Below are positions 1 through 9,364 of a stretch of DNA of 64,000 bases, piece after piece. A program made the position numbers and the translations under genes. The stretch is from Chloroflexota bacterium (GTDB taxonomy: Bacteria > Chloroflexota > UBA11872 > VXOZ01), in NCBI GenBank assembly GCA_026710945.1, contig JAPOQA010000027.1:62001-126000 (forward strand). Reading direction: 5' to 3'. The first letter of the stretch is position 1, and each line of letters starts with the position of its first letter. Below the pieces are notes generated by a model. That model was not told the origin of the DNA and did not search any database. It worked only from the letters and a program-made list of their open reading frames with translations.

Positions 1-4
1 TTTC

Positions 5-145
5 GCGGGAATGACGGAAAAGAGTTTGTGGGAATGACGGAAAAGAGTGCACGTGAAATGGCGGAAGAAAGTTCACGGGCAAGACGGAGAAGAGCTCACG
101 GGCGTGACGGAAGAGAGTTCACGGGAATTACGGATGAGAGCTCAC
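5..145. repeat. Degenerate 23-24 bp tandem repeat, six copies
   Basis: Six consecutive units of 23-24 bp can be aligned by eye, each resembling CGGGAATGACGGAAAAGAG plus TTCA. The first two are nearly identical and later ones diverge by several bases. The core resembles the dispersed 'GGAATGACGG' repeat seen again at about 56440 and 57700. It lies upstream of the transaldolase gene and may start outside the window. No coding potential is seen. Confidence 0.75.
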
Positions 146-259
146 TTTCTGGGTAATACCGGACCGTCCGCAATCACGTAGAGCGCAATCAGGTAGAGCA
201 GGAACTGAACCGGGCACACAAGGCTAAGTCGCCGTCTGTGTGTTTACAAGGAGGTAACT

Positions 260-1387
260 ATGGCAGAGAAGAACAGGCTTGTACAACTGCAAGACTACGA
301 CCAGAGCGTGTGGCTGGATAGCATCAGCCGCGGCCTCATGCAATCGGGCCAGCTTCAGGCCCTGGTGGACAACGACGGTCTGCGGGGGATGACCTCGAAC
401 CCCGCCATCTTCGAGAAGGCGATTAGCGGCAGCGATGACTACCGCGATCAATTGCGCGCGCTGCACGCCGCCGGCAAGAGTACGACGGAAGTCTACGAAG
501 CAGTTGCGGTTACCGACATTCAATCGGCCTGCGACGTGCTGCGGCCGGTGTACGACGCCAGTGACGGCGAGCACGGCCTGGTAAGTCTTGAGGTCTCGCC
601 GGAACTCGCCTTCGATACGGCGGGCACCATTGGTGAGGTGCGACGCCTCTGGCAACAGGTGGACCGCCCGAATCTGATGATCAAGATACCGGCCACTGAC
701 GAGGGCATACCCGCGGTGCAGCAGATGCTCGCCGAGGGGTACAACGTCAACATCACGCTGATGTTCTCGCTCACGGACTACGATAACGTGGCCGAGGCGT
801 ATATTTCGGCTCTCGAGGCGCGTGCCGCGGCGGGTCAGCCGGTAAACCGCATTGCTTCCGTGGCGAGTTTCTTTGTGAGCCGCATCGATACATTGGCCGA
901 TGAGTTGTTGGAGGCACGGGCTGAGGCCGGCGAGAGTCGCGCGCGGGAGCTCTTGGGAAAAGTGGCGATTGCCAACGCGAAGATTGCCTACCAGCACTTC
1001 CTCGATTTCTTCAAGTCGGAGCGCTTTGCCAAGCTGGAGGCTAAGGGCGCGCGCGTGCAACGCGTGCTCTGGGCGAGCACAAGCACGAAGAACCCCGACT
1101 TCTCCGACGTGATGTACGTGGACAATCTCATCGGCCCGCACACCGTGAATACCTTGCCGGACGACACTATGGACGCTTTCCGCGATCACGGCACGCTGGC
1201 CCAGACTGTAGATACGGGTGTGGCAGAGGCGCAAGCCGTGTTGGACGCCCTGTCGGCTGTGGGCGTGGACTATGACGCCATGACCCGCCAACTGCAGCAA
1301 GAGGGTGTGGATAAGTTCGTGCAGCCGTATCACGCCTTGCTGGAACGCATTGAGCAGGTGTGCGCAGAGCTTGTCGCAACTACCTAG
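260..1387 (+). CDS. tal: Transaldolase
   Basis: Transaldolase moves a three-carbon dihydroxyacetone unit between sugar phosphates in the non-oxidative pentose phosphate pathway, in the cytoplasm. The 375-residue product matches the longer bacterial (actinobacterial/cyanobacterial) form. It has the N-terminal 'GMTSNPAIFEKAI' block, the Schiff-base lysine in 'NLMIKIPAT' (K142), and the late 'RVLWASTSTKNP' block typical of the family. The ATG is preceded by AGGAGG at good spacing. The glucose-6-phosphate isomerase gene starts 2 bp after the stop, in another frame, so the pair is surely co-transcribed and probably translationally coupled. In some bacteria these two activities are fused in one protein of similar total length. 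Identification is secure. Confidence 0.97.
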   Translation: MAEKNRLVQLQDYDQSVWLDSISRGLMQSGQLQALVDNDGLRGMTSNPAIFEKAISGSDDYRDQLRALHAAGKSTTEVYEAVAVTDIQSACDVLRPVYDASDGEHGLVSLEVSPELAFDTAGTIGEVRRLWQQVDRPNLMIKIPATDEGIPAVQQMLAEGYNVNITLMFSLTDYDNVAEAYISALEARAAAGQPVNRIASVASFFVSRIDTLADELLEARAEAGESRARELLGKVAIANAKIAYQHFLDFFKSERFAKLEAKGARVQRVLWASTSTKNPDFSDVMYVDNLIGPHTVNTLPDDTMDAFRDHGTLAQTVDTGVAEAQAVLDALSAVGVDYDAMTRQLQQEGVDKFVQPYHALLERIEQVCAELVATT

Positions 1388-1389
1388 CG

Positions 1390-3096
1390 ATGGCGCGCCA
1401 ACCTTTATTGGCGGGAGACGCCGACAACGCAGAAGCTGCGATCCTGCAAGCATTAGCAACGCTCGCGCGCGAAGACGTTGGCGCGCGTCTTTGGCAAAAG
1501 GACGCCAGCCTCTGGTCTGACGATCTGCAAGAGCAAGCGGCAATTCGCCACCGCTTGGGTTGGCTGAACGTCGTTGCGGACGTGCGGCGCTCCGGGCTGG
1601 ATGAGATTTTCACGTCCGCTGAAACAGTCCGGGCAGCAGGCTATACTGACGCCGTAATTCTCGGCATGGGCGGGAGCAGTCTGTGCCCCGACGTCTGCCG
1701 CGCTACCTTTGGCGCCGCTCCCGGCTGGCTGCGGCTGCATGTGCTCGACAGCACCCATCCCCGCGCCGTGCAGGCCGTGCACGATGCGGTGGATGTAAGG
1801 CGCACGCTCTTCGTGGTGTCGAGCAAGTCCGGCACCACCGGTGAATCGAACGCCTTCTATCAGTACTTTTGGGACCGCGTCAGACAGGCCGGGATCACGC
1901 CGCCTGGCGCCAACTTCATCGCAATTACCGACCCCGGCACTCCGTTGGATGAGGAAGCCACTGCGCGCGGCTTCCGCCACGTCTTCCGCAATCCCGCTGA
2001 CATTGGCGGCCGGTACTCGGCGCTATCGTTCTTTGGGCTCGTGCCCATGGCTTTGCTTGGGATCGATGTCGCTGACTTTCTTGGCCGCGCGGCGGCGATG
2101 GCGCGGCGCTGTGGGCCAGAGGTAGCGGCAGCCGAAAATCCAGGCGTCGTATTGGGAGCGCAGCTTGCAACCCATGCCCAGCAGGGACGGGACAAGCTTA
2201 CCCTCGTATGCGCGCCGGAGATTGCCACGGTGGGTTGGTGGCTGGAACAGCTCGTAGCCGAGAGCCTCGGCAAGCAGGGATACGGCGTCGTTCCGGTCGA
2301 GGGCGAGGACGTGGGACAGCCGGAAGACTACGGCGCGGATCGGGTCTTCGTGCACACATCTCTCCCTGGCACGGACGGTGAGAACGACGTGGAGGGGCTC
2401 CAAGCGCTGGCAGCTGCAGGTCATCCGGTGATTCGGCTGACAATGGCGGAGACAATGGACTTAGGGCAGGAATTCTTCCGTTGGGAAGTGGCAACGGCGG
2501 TGGCCGGCCACCTGCTCGGCGTAAATCCCTTCGACGAGCCAAACGTTCAAGAGAGCAAGGACAACACCGCCGCGCTCCTGCAAACGTACCAGCGCGAAGG
2601 AGCGCTGCCGTTGGAGACGCCAGACCTTGTCGCAGGACCGCTCTCACTTTACGGCGATTGCGAAGGTACATCGGTGGCAGAGGCTCTGCAGGGCTTTTTC
2701 AGTCACGTGGCGCCCGGCGACTACGTGGCGTTGATGGCGTACTTGCCGCAGGCTGAAGTGGTTCAGAGACGCATGGATGCACTGCGCCACACGTTACGTG
2801 CCGTCACGCCTGCAGCCACGACGATGGGTTACGGCCCCCGGTTCCTCCATTCCACCGGGCAATTGCACAAAGGCGGGCCGAACGCTGCCGTGTGTTTGCA
2901 ACTCACGGCTGATATTGCCGACGACGTGCCCATCCCCGGCGCGCCGTATTCGTTCGGGACCTTTATCCGGGCGCAGGCGCTTGGGGACATGCGCTCTTTG
3001 CGCGGCCACGGGCGCCGAGTGTTGCGCGTACACCTCGGCGCTGACTACGAGCAAGGTCTCGCCGCACTTGAATCGGCCCTGAACGAGTTGCATTGA
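1390..3096 (+). CDS. pgi: Glucose-6-phosphate isomerase
   Basis: Interconverts glucose 6-phosphate and fructose 6-phosphate, linking glycolysis with the pentose phosphate genes around it. The product of 568 residues has the SIS-type sugar-phosphate loops 'GMGGSSL' and 'SSKSGTTGES', then 'GGRYSALSFFGL' and a late 'LHKGGPN' block, as in the isomerase halves of Tal-Pgi fusions. An upstream ATG at 1360 overlaps tal; the ATG at 1390, just past the tal stop, is preferred because coding similarity begins around there. Together with tal (375 residues) the sum is about 943 residues, the size of the fused enzyme. The central part is more divergent than in classical Pgi, but the call is firm. Confidence 0.93.
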   Translation: MARQPLLAGDADNAEAAILQALATLAREDVGARLWQKDASLWSDDLQEQAAIRHRLGWLNVVADVRRSGLDEIFTSAETVRAAGYTDAVILGMGGSSLCPDVCRATFGAAPGWLRLHVLDSTHPRAVQAVHDAVDVRRTLFVVSSKSGTTGESNAFYQYFWDRVRQAGITPPGANFIAITDPGTPLDEEATARGFRHVFRNPADIGGRYSALSFFGLVPMALLGIDVADFLGRAAAMARRCGPEVAAAENPGVVLGAQLATHAQQGRDKLTLVCAPEIATVGWWLEQLVAESLGKQGYGVVPVEGEDVGQPEDYGADRVFVHTSLPGTDGENDVEGLQALAAAGHPVIRLTMAETMDLGQEFFRWEVATAVAGHLLGVNPFDEPNVQESKDNTAALLQTYQREGALPLETPDLVAGPLSLYGDCEGTSVAEALQGFFSHVAPGDYVALMAYLPQAEVVQRRMDALRHTLRAVTPAATTMGYGPRFLHSTGQLHKGGPNAAVCLQLTADIADDVPIPGAPYSFGTFIRAQALGDMRSLRGHGRRVLRVHLGADYEQGLAALESALNELH

Positions 3097-3548
3097 AGAA
3101 CCAAGGTCTGGTTGTTCATTGCCAGGATCGGTTAGCAATGAGGCCCGTCATTCCCGCGCAAGCGGGGAGTTGACTTCATCTTCTGTGCGCTCGCCGCCGC
3201 AATACAGAGCGGGGGACAAGCCCCCGCGCTACGTTGCAATTCAGATCGGAGGGACAAGGATCCGCGCCCGGTGCACCCCATACAAAGCGGGGACAAGCCC
3301 CCCGCGCTACGCTTTGGCCCACAGATTTAGTGCAAGTTTCCCCGCCGCGTCCCAGTATTCAGTCGTGCGTGCAAAGTCACTGCAGAGCAGTCTTCAAGCT
3401 TGGGTTTGCATAGTTTCACTTGATTGACTATTCTGCTGGGAAACGTAGGGCAACTGCTTTGGCGGGCCTGGTGCAGGCTGATCACTTCGATGTACACGCT
3501 ATAATGTGTTGCAACAGAAACCCATGAGTTGAGAAGGGGAAGACGCAA
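3097..3548. repeat. Intergenic region with two REP-like hairpins
   Basis: This 452-bp gap between pgi and zwf holds no credible gene. Two copies of a short hairpin occur at 3209-3227 and about 3287-3308: a GCGGGG arm, an ACAAG loop and a CCCCGC arm, each followed by GCTACG. Related copies, in both orientations, lie near 46055, 46200, 46250, 59410 and 59650, so this is a dispersed family. A fragment 'CGTCATTCCCGCGCAAGCGGG' type repeat lies at about 3147-3167. The zwf promoter is at the right end. Confidence 0.6.
3500..3505 (+). promoter_or_regulatory. Probable -10 element of zwf
   Basis: A perfect TATAAT stands 43 bp before the zwf start codon. No good -35 hexamer is visible 16-18 bp upstream, so this is a partial match only. 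Confidence 0.4.
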
Positions 3549-5093
3549 ATGCAAGTTGCTTCCCAAATTGAAGAATTGGTCGAGAATGCGTCGGCGCCCC
3601 GCGGGCTGGAGGGGTGCGCCATCGTGATCTTTGGCGCGACCGGCGACCTAACCCGCCGCATGATTGTGCCCGCGCTCTACAACCTACAGCAGCGCGGTCT
3701 ACTGCCGCGTGATTTTGCCATCGTAGGATTTTCCCGCAGCAGGTGGGATACGGCGATATTTCGGGACAAGATGAAAGCGGCCGTGCGCGAGTATGCGGGC
3801 AACGTTGCCGTTGACGAAGACTCGTGCAATCAGTTTGTGAAGCGTCTGCACTATATCTCCGGTAACTACAGCAATGGTGAGGACTTTCAACAGCTTGCGG
3901 CCATGCTGAACACGGTTTCCGATCAGCATAACTGCGGCGGCAGGTACGTCTTCTATCTCTCCACCCCACCCAGTGTGTACTCTGATGTGATCCAGCAACT
4001 TGGCGCCGTGGGCCTGCATCATGTGCAGGGCAGTGACGCATGGCGGCGTGTTGTGATCGAGAAACCGTTTGGCCGGGATCTCGCGACGGCGCAGACACTC
4101 AACGCGCAGATTGCAAACGTGTTCGCAGAGTCCCAGACCTACCGCATCGATCACTACCTCGGTAAAGAGACGGTGCAGAACATCCTGGTTTTCCGGCTGG
4201 CAAACCACATATTCGAGCCGCTGTGGAACCGCCGCTATGTGGACCATGTGCAGATAACGGCATCGGAGAGTTTGGGAATAGAGCACCGAGCCGGATACTA
4301 CGAAGAGTCCGGCGCGATGCGCGACATGTTCCAGAACCACCTGCTGCAACTCTACTCTCTGGTGGCGATGGACCCGCCGGTAGTGTTTGATGCCGAGGCG
4401 GTGGGTGCGGAGAAGATTAAGGTCTTGCGGGCTACCCGCCCCATCCCGCTGACGCAGATCGATCAGTGGGCGGTGCGCGGACAATACGGTCCGGGCTGGG
4501 TCCGTGAGGAATACGTCAAAGGGTATCGCGAAGAGGAGAATACCGACCCGAACTCTAATCGCGAGACCTTTGCCGCGCTGAAGCTCTACATCGACAACTG
4601 GCGTTGGGAGGGCGTGCCTTTCTATCTACGCTCCGGAAAGAGCATGACGAAGAAGGTGACGGAGATTGCCATTCAGTTCAAGCGCGTGCCCCACTTGCTC
4701 TTCGGGCTTACCCCTGCCGATGCTCTGAATCCCAATGCGATTGTCATTCGCGTACAGCCCAACGAGGGGTTTTCTCTTCAATTTCGCGTTAAGTACCCTG
4801 GTCAAACCATCCGGGTGCATCAGGTCAGCATGAATTTTGACTATGAATCGCTCTTCAATGGTGAAGCGCCGCCGGCGTACGAAACACTGCTACTGGACAT
4901 AATGCGGGGCGACCGCACGCTCTTTGCCCACAGTGAATGGATTGAATACGCCTGGAGTTTGATTACGCCCATCATCGAGGCGTGGGAATCCCGTCCTGCC
5001 GGCAACTTCCCGAATTACGAGGCCGGTAGCTGGGGGCCACCCGAGGCCGATGCCCTTATCGCCATGGACGGCCGCTCCTGGCGACGGCCGTAG
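3549..5093 (+). CDS. zwf: Glucose-6-phosphate 1-dehydrogenase
   Basis: First enzyme of the oxidative pentose phosphate pathway: oxidises glucose 6-phosphate to 6-phosphogluconolactone and makes NADPH. The 514-residue length is standard. The nucleotide-binding fingerprint 'FGATGDLTRR' is at residues 28-37 and the substrate/catalytic signature 'RIDHYLGKE' at about 199-207, followed by 'NHIFEPLWNR'. The C-terminal domain includes 'FYLRSGKSM' and 'ANAIVIRVQP'-like blocks. The ATG at 3549 has an AGAAGGGGAAG ribosome site. It follows tal-pgi on the same strand but with its own promoter-like -10. No opcA-like or gluconate genes follow; proS does. Confidence 0.97.
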   Translation: MQVASQIEELVENASAPRGLEGCAIVIFGATGDLTRRMIVPALYNLQQRGLLPRDFAIVGFSRSRWDTAIFRDKMKAAVREYAGNVAVDEDSCNQFVKRLHYISGNYSNGEDFQQLAAMLNTVSDQHNCGGRYVFYLSTPPSVYSDVIQQLGAVGLHHVQGSDAWRRVVIEKPFGRDLATAQTLNAQIANVFAESQTYRIDHYLGKETVQNILVFRLANHIFEPLWNRRYVDHVQITASESLGIEHRAGYYEESGAMRDMFQNHLLQLYSLVAMDPPVVFDAEAVGAEKIKVLRATRPIPLTQIDQWAVRGQYGPGWVREEYVKGYREEENTDPNSNRETFAALKLYIDNWRWEGVPFYLRSGKSMTKKVTEIAIQFKRVPHLLFGLTPADALNPNAIVIRVQPNEGFSLQFRVKYPGQTIRVHQVSMNFDYESLFNGEAPPAYETLLLDIMRGDRTLFAHSEWIEYAWSLITPIIEAWESRPAGNFPNYEAGSWGPPEADALIAMDGRSWRRP

Positions 5094-5229
5094 GAACGCC
5101 AACGAATTCCCCTACTGGTTGTCCTGACGTTCGTGCAGACGGATTCTGCTACACTTAGGGCATTCACCAAAGCTACGTAGCTAAGAACTGGTCTAGCCAG
5201 ATATATTGACTGGGAGCATTTGTGAATTT

Positions 5230-6993
5230 ATGAGACGTTCATCCTTACTCTGTGAAACACTGCGGGACGATCCTGCGGAAGCGGACGTACCCAACCACAA
5301 GCTACTGGTGCGCGGCTGCTTCATCCGGCAGCTTGCATCGGGTATCTATAGCTTGCTCCCGCTCGGCACGCGCGTTGCGGCCAAGATCGAGCAGGTACTC
5401 CGTGAGGAGATGGATGCTATCGGCGGCCAGGAGCTCATCATGCCGGTAGTGCAGCCGGCGGAGATCTGGCAGCAGACGGGTCGTTGGTACGACATTGGCG
5501 ACGACTTGCTGCGGCTGAAGGACCGCGCAGATCACGACCTGGTGCTCGCCATGACCCATGAGGAAGTTATCACAAGCCTCATTGGCTACAACGTGCACTC
5601 GTACCGCCAACTGCCGGTGATGCTCTACCAGATCCAGACGAAATTCCGCGATGAACCGCGCCCGCGGGCCGGCGCAATCCGGCTGCGTGAATTCACGATG
5701 AAGGATGCCTACAGCGCGCACGTCACCCAGGAGGACCTGGACCGCTACTACCCCGACGTGTACCAGGCGTACTTCAACATCTTTCGCCGCTGCGGGCTGG
5801 ACGTGATGTCGGTGGATTCCGACGTGGGCATGATGGGTGGCACCATGGCCCATGAGTTCATGTCGCTGACGCCGGTGGGAGAGGATACGCTGGTGCTCTG
5901 TGACGCGTGCGGCCTCAGCGCCAACCGGCAGATTGCCACGTTTCGCAAAGACGTTGTTGACGGCGGCGAGCCGCAGCCGCTGGAGGAAGTAGCAACGCCG
6001 GATACGAAGACCATCGCGGACCTCGCCGAGCTCTTGGACATTCCCGAATCGAGCACCGCGAAAGCTACCTTCTTCATGGGCGACCGGGGCTTGATCTTCG
6101 CGGTGGTGCGCGGCGACATGGAAGTGAACGAGACCAAGCTCGTAAACGCGACGAAATCCACCATGCTGCGGCCCGCAACCGAGGGAGAACTACGAGAACA
6201 TGGGATCGTAGGAGGCTATGCCTCGCCGATTGGCGTGAGCGGCGTGCAGGTCGTTGTTGACGATCTGGTGGCCGAGTCCACAAATCTTGTCGCGGGCGCG
6301 AATAAGGAAGGCTTTCATTTCTACAACGTGAATTACGGCCGAGACTACGACGCAGACATTGTGGCGGATATCGCCAGCGCGTATGATGGAGCGCCGTGCC
6401 CGAGTTGCGGCGGGCCGGTGCATTTGGAGCGTGCCATCGAGGTGGGGAACATCTTCAAGCTGGGCACCAAGTACACGGCGGCGCTCAAGGCGCAGTACCG
6501 CGATGAGGCAGGTGAACTGCATCCGATGGTGATGGGATGCTATGGCATTGGCGTCGAGCGGCTCATGGCGGCAGTGGTAGAGGCCTCACACGATGAGCGA
6601 GGCATAGTCTGGCCGGTCGCGGTTGCGCCCTACCACGTTTATCTGGTAGTGCTGAACCAGAACGACGAAACGGTTGTGCAGGCGGCGGAGCAGCTCTACG
6701 CCGATCTTGGCACGGCCGGCATTTCCGTGCTCTTCGACGACCGCAACGAGAGCCCCGGGGTAAAGTTCACCGACGCCGACCTCCTTGGCATGCCGCTGCG
6801 CATTACCGTCAGCCGTCGCACGTTGAAGAATGCGGCGGTAGAACTCAAGCTCCGCACGGATAAGGACTTCACGCTCGTACCGCTGGCGGAGGCGGTAACG
6901 CAGGCGCGGGTGCAGATCGACGCGCTGCAGGCGGCCATCGATGAACGGGTTGTTGAGGAGGAATTCGACCCGGACGCTCTGAGTACTATTTAG
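5230..6993 (+). CDS. proS: Prolyl-tRNA synthetase (bacterial type, with editing domain)
   Basis: Charges tRNA-Pro with proline. The product of 587 residues has the class II architecture of long bacterial ProRS: the catalytic core with 'AMTHEEVITSL' and 'YQIQTKFRDEPRPRAG' (motif 2), a YbaK-like editing insertion at about residues 215-380 with the 'GDMEVNETKL' segment, motif 3 around 'GCYGIGVERLM', and a C-terminal anticodon-binding domain containing 'LFDDRNESPGVKF'. A TTG eight codons upstream (5206) is open, but the ATG at 5230 gives the normal N-terminus (MRRSSLL...) and has GGGAG upstream. A TGCTACACT extended -10-like sequence is at 5147-5155. Housekeeping gene; the call is secure. Confidence 0.96.
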   Translation: MRRSSLLCETLRDDPAEADVPNHKLLVRGCFIRQLASGIYSLLPLGTRVAAKIEQVLREEMDAIGGQELIMPVVQPAEIWQQTGRWYDIGDDLLRLKDRADHDLVLAMTHEEVITSLIGYNVHSYRQLPVMLYQIQTKFRDEPRPRAGAIRLREFTMKDAYSAHVTQEDLDRYYPDVYQAYFNIFRRCGLDVMSVDSDVGMMGGTMAHEFMSLTPVGEDTLVLCDACGLSANRQIATFRKDVVDGGEPQPLEEVATPDTKTIADLAELLDIPESSTAKATFFMGDRGLIFAVVRGDMEVNETKLVNATKSTMLRPATEGELREHGIVGGYASPIGVSGVQVVVDDLVAESTNLVAGANKEGFHFYNVNYGRDYDADIVADIASAYDGAPCPSCGGPVHLERAIEVGNIFKLGTKYTAALKAQYRDEAGELHPMVMGCYGIGVERLMAAVVEASHDERGIVWPVAVAPYHVYLVVLNQNDETVVQAAEQLYADLGTAGISVLFDDRNESPGVKFTDADLLGMPLRITVSRRTLKNAAVELKLRTDKDFTLVPLAEAVTQARVQIDALQAAIDERVVEEEFDPDALSTI

Positions 6994-7186
6994 CTGGGGT
7001 ACTACTGAATCCTCCGTCGGATGGATGTACTTTTGGCACGGGGTCTAGTGTGCCAAGTACCAGGAAATGCAAAGCAGCTTACATTGTGTACTCGCCCTAG
7101 CAGTTGCTCATGCCATTTAGCTTGGTCGAAACGGAAGTCGCGCAGATCTAGTGCAGGCAGGTCATGAAGTCGCCAGTAATGCGTAG

Positions 7187-8311
7187 CTAGCGCATTTGGT
7201 AATTCCTTACAGCCGACGTCCCAGCGATAAGGTCTACTAATGTACGGTTGTCCTTACGGACAAATGCCACGATTCCATTCAGGGTAGGTAGGAGGATGAT
7301 TGGAGCGAGAGAAGAACCAGATGACATCCAAGATCCTGTAATAGCCAAAGCACCTACTAGCCCCACCCACATGATTAGTCCCCTTACAATGCACTTAGGT
7401 ATACTGATACGCTGCCCCGTTCTATAGTTGACGAAGCGAAGTTTAGTCACTTGGTGTCCAAGACTCCCTGTGCCTCTTACGTACCATGCAGGTAAAACTA
7501 TCGGGGCAATTACGATTGCTATCACCCCCAAATTGACGTTGAGATTAAGGGCAAGCGCGGTGAGTAGCAAAATAAAGACATCCAGCAAATAACTGATGGT
7601 CAATCGAACCCCTGAGGGTACCAGCGTTGTTTGTTGAGTTTCGGTGTTCTGTGTCTGAACAGTTGATGCTCCTTCTTGAGCCATAATATCCTGTTCCAGA
7701 GGTTTGGCTATGCTGGCAAGCCAAACTTGCACTTCGTTGCTGGCGATAGCGAACGCCATGTTTTCAGTATTTTGAATTCCAAAGGTGTTTACGCCAATTA
7801 CCTCTCCTGCGAGATTTACGAGAGGCCCTCCACTGTTTCCACTGTTGATGGCAGCATCAGTCTGAACGTAACTTGTAGTTTCCTGCTGACGTTTTCCCGA
7901 TACGATTCCTCGTGTTATGGTCGGCTGCTGTCCTGGATGGAATCCAACAGTGGGTGGAAATCCAAGTGCAATTACCTCCTCGCCGGGGCGCGCTTGATCT
8001 GAATCTCCTAGCGGAATAGCAGTTAGAGGTGTGGGGAATATTACCCTAATTGCTGCTATGTCTATCCCGGTATCATATGCTAACAGTTGGGCTTCACAGA
8101 CTTCGCCATTGGTTGAAACCGCGACTACTTTGTCTGTGTCCGCAATTACATGAGCGTTCGTTATGGTCAGTCCGCTGCCGCTAACTGTGAAGCCTGAGCC
8201 GGTACCCTTGTCGGTAAATAGCTGAACTAGCCCTGGGGTCACCCGCTCGATCATGTCCGCTCTGTCTACAGATTTCGGTTGATCGTTTCCCATAGCTGCG
8301 GCTCTTTCCAT
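7187..8311 (-). CDS. Trypsin-like (S1C) serine protease fused to an RDD membrane domain
   Basis: The 374-residue product has an N-terminal chymotrypsin-fold protease of the HtrA/Deg type without a PDZ domain, and a C-terminal RDD family membrane domain. The catalytic triad is visible: H54 in 'TNAHV', D84 in 'TGIDIAAI', S160 in 'GNSGGPL'. A linker of Gln/Thr-rich sequence (about 205-235) leads to hydrophobic segments at about 238-256, 261-278, 310-330 and 335-352, with the 'RGTGSLGHQVTKLRFV' RDD-like stretch between. There is no signal peptide or membrane segment before the protease domain, so its side of the membrane is uncertain. The gene is visibly more AT-rich than its neighbours and stands alone on the minus strand, which hints at transfer. 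Confidence 0.88.
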   Translation of the reverse strand: MERAAAMGNDQPKSVDRADMIERVTPGLVQLFTDKGTGSGFTVSGSGLTITNAHVIADTDKVVAVSTNGEVCEAQLLAYDTGIDIAAIRVIFPTPLTAIPLGDSDQARPGEEVIALGFPPTVGFHPGQQPTITRGIVSGKRQQETTSYVQTDAAINSGNSGGPLVNLAGEVIGVNTFGIQNTENMAFAIASNEVQVWLASIAKPLEQDIMAQEGASTVQTQNTETQQTTLVPSGVRLTISYLLDVFILLLTALALNLNVNLGVIAIVIAPIVLPAWYVRGTGSLGHQVTKLRFVNYRTGQRISIPKCIVRGLIMWVGLVGALAITGSWMSSGSSLAPIILLPTLNGIVAFVRKDNRTLVDLIAGTSAVRNYQMR

Positions 8312-8386
8312 AAGCGGTCACACTCGCAGAACGACTCTAAGTCTTTGAGTTGACTTTGTCAAAGACAAGTGGGAAATGGGGAAATG

Positions 8387-9280
8387 CTAGAGCTGGGGTG
8401 GGTGCACCTCTAGCTCAATCTTCAGGTCCAGGGTCCAGCGCGCTTGGCTGAGGTAGTTTGCAAAGTCCATTGGCCGAAAGCCGAGAGCTTTCTCCATCCC
8501 TTCGACGCCTGCCGTGAAGCCCTCTTTCCACAGCCAGTCGTAGTAGGCTGCGTAGTCTGCGCCCATGCTTTCGGCCACCCACTCCGGCGGCAGCGGGTAG
8601 AATTCAACCGTCCTGCCAATGGCGGTACCAATGGCTGCGGCTATTTCTTGCCAGGTGAGCGCGTCCCCGGCCAGGTCGAGAGTCTTGCCTGTCCACGCTT
8701 CCGGTGCGGCCAGCACCGTGGCGGCAACCCGGCCGATATCCTCCACGGCGACGAGTTGGGTGGCAACGTGGGGCGGCATAGGGGCGTGGAGCCGACCCGC
8801 CAGCAAGTTGCCGGCCAGCGCGTCCGCGCCGAAGTTATCCATGAAGAAGACAGGCCGCAGCAGCGTCCAGTCTAGGCCGCTGGCTTGCAGGTACTCTTCC
8901 GCGCGGTGCTTTTGCGCGTAATGGGGCACGTCAATCAGGTCTGTCGCGCGCTGCACCGAAGAATAGACGACGTGCCGGACTTTGGCATCGCGAGCCGCGT
9001 CGATGCAGGTCTTGAGCTGCTGCCACTCCGCCTCCGGGCCGTCGGCGTAGGGCGTACCCACAAGGAAAACGCAGTCCACGCCCTGGCACGCTCGTTTCAT
9101 CTGCTCTGAATTGGTCATGTCGCCCACGACTACCCGCGCCCCGATTTCTATGAGCGTCTCGGCGCGGGCAAAGTCTCGGGTGAGCGCGCGCACGGTTCTC
9201 CCAGCGGCTAGGAGTGCACGCGCCACAGCACCGCCCTGCTGGCCGGTGGCGCCGGTCACGAGTGTCACGCCAATCGACAT
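8387..9280 (-). CDS. NmrA-like NAD(P)-binding protein
   Basis: An atypical short-chain dehydrogenase of the NmrA/NAD(P)H:quinone-oxidoreductase-like group. It begins with a Rossmann fingerprint 'LVTGATGQQGGAVARALL' and continues with 'VGDMTN', 'HVVYSSVQRATD' and 'WTLLRPVFFMDNF', the usual family blocks. The ATG at 9280 is chosen over upstream in-frame starts because the dinucleotide-binding strand begins at once and a GAGGGGG ribosome site precedes it; this gives 297 residues. NmrA-like proteins often sense NAD(P) redox state or reduce small substrates; the substrate here cannot be told. It is divergent from the PaREP1-like gene, with a palindrome between them. Confidence 0.85.
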   Translation of the reverse strand: MSIGVTLVTGATGQQGGAVARALLAAGRTVRALTRDFARAETLIEIGARVVVGDMTNSEQMKRACQGVDCVFLVGTPYADGPEAEWQQLKTCIDAARDAKVRHVVYSSVQRATDLIDVPHYAQKHRAEEYLQASGLDWTLLRPVFFMDNFGADALAGNLLAGRLHAPMPPHVATQLVAVEDIGRVAATVLAAPEAWTGKTLDLAGDALTWQEIAAAIGTAIGRTVEFYPLPPEWVAESMGADYAAYYDWLWKEGFTAGVEGMEKALGFRPMDFANYLSQARWTLDLKIELEVHPPQL

Positions 9281-9323
9281 CTGAGCAAAATCCCCCTCTT
9301 TCTCCAATTCTCGCCGGTGAATG

Positions 9324-9342
9324 ATACCACGGCCAGTGGTAT
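9324..9342. promoter_or_regulatory. 19-bp palindrome between divergent genes (operator candidate)
   Basis: ATACCAC, five bases, then GTGGTAT: a perfect 7-bp dyad in the 84-bp gap between the NmrA-like gene and the PaREP1-like gene. The right arm overlaps a possible -10 (TATAGT) for the rightward gene. The position suits a two-fold symmetric repressor site; no regulator gene is adjacent. Confidence 0.45.
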
Positions 9343-9364
9343 AGTGAGAAAAGGAGAATACTTC

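Noticed and set aside
224-1543. Long minus-strand frame of 439 codons opposite tal
   Set aside because: It is the antisense of the secure transaldolase gene, has no family features and a His/Arg/Leu-rich composition typical of reverse-frame shadows.
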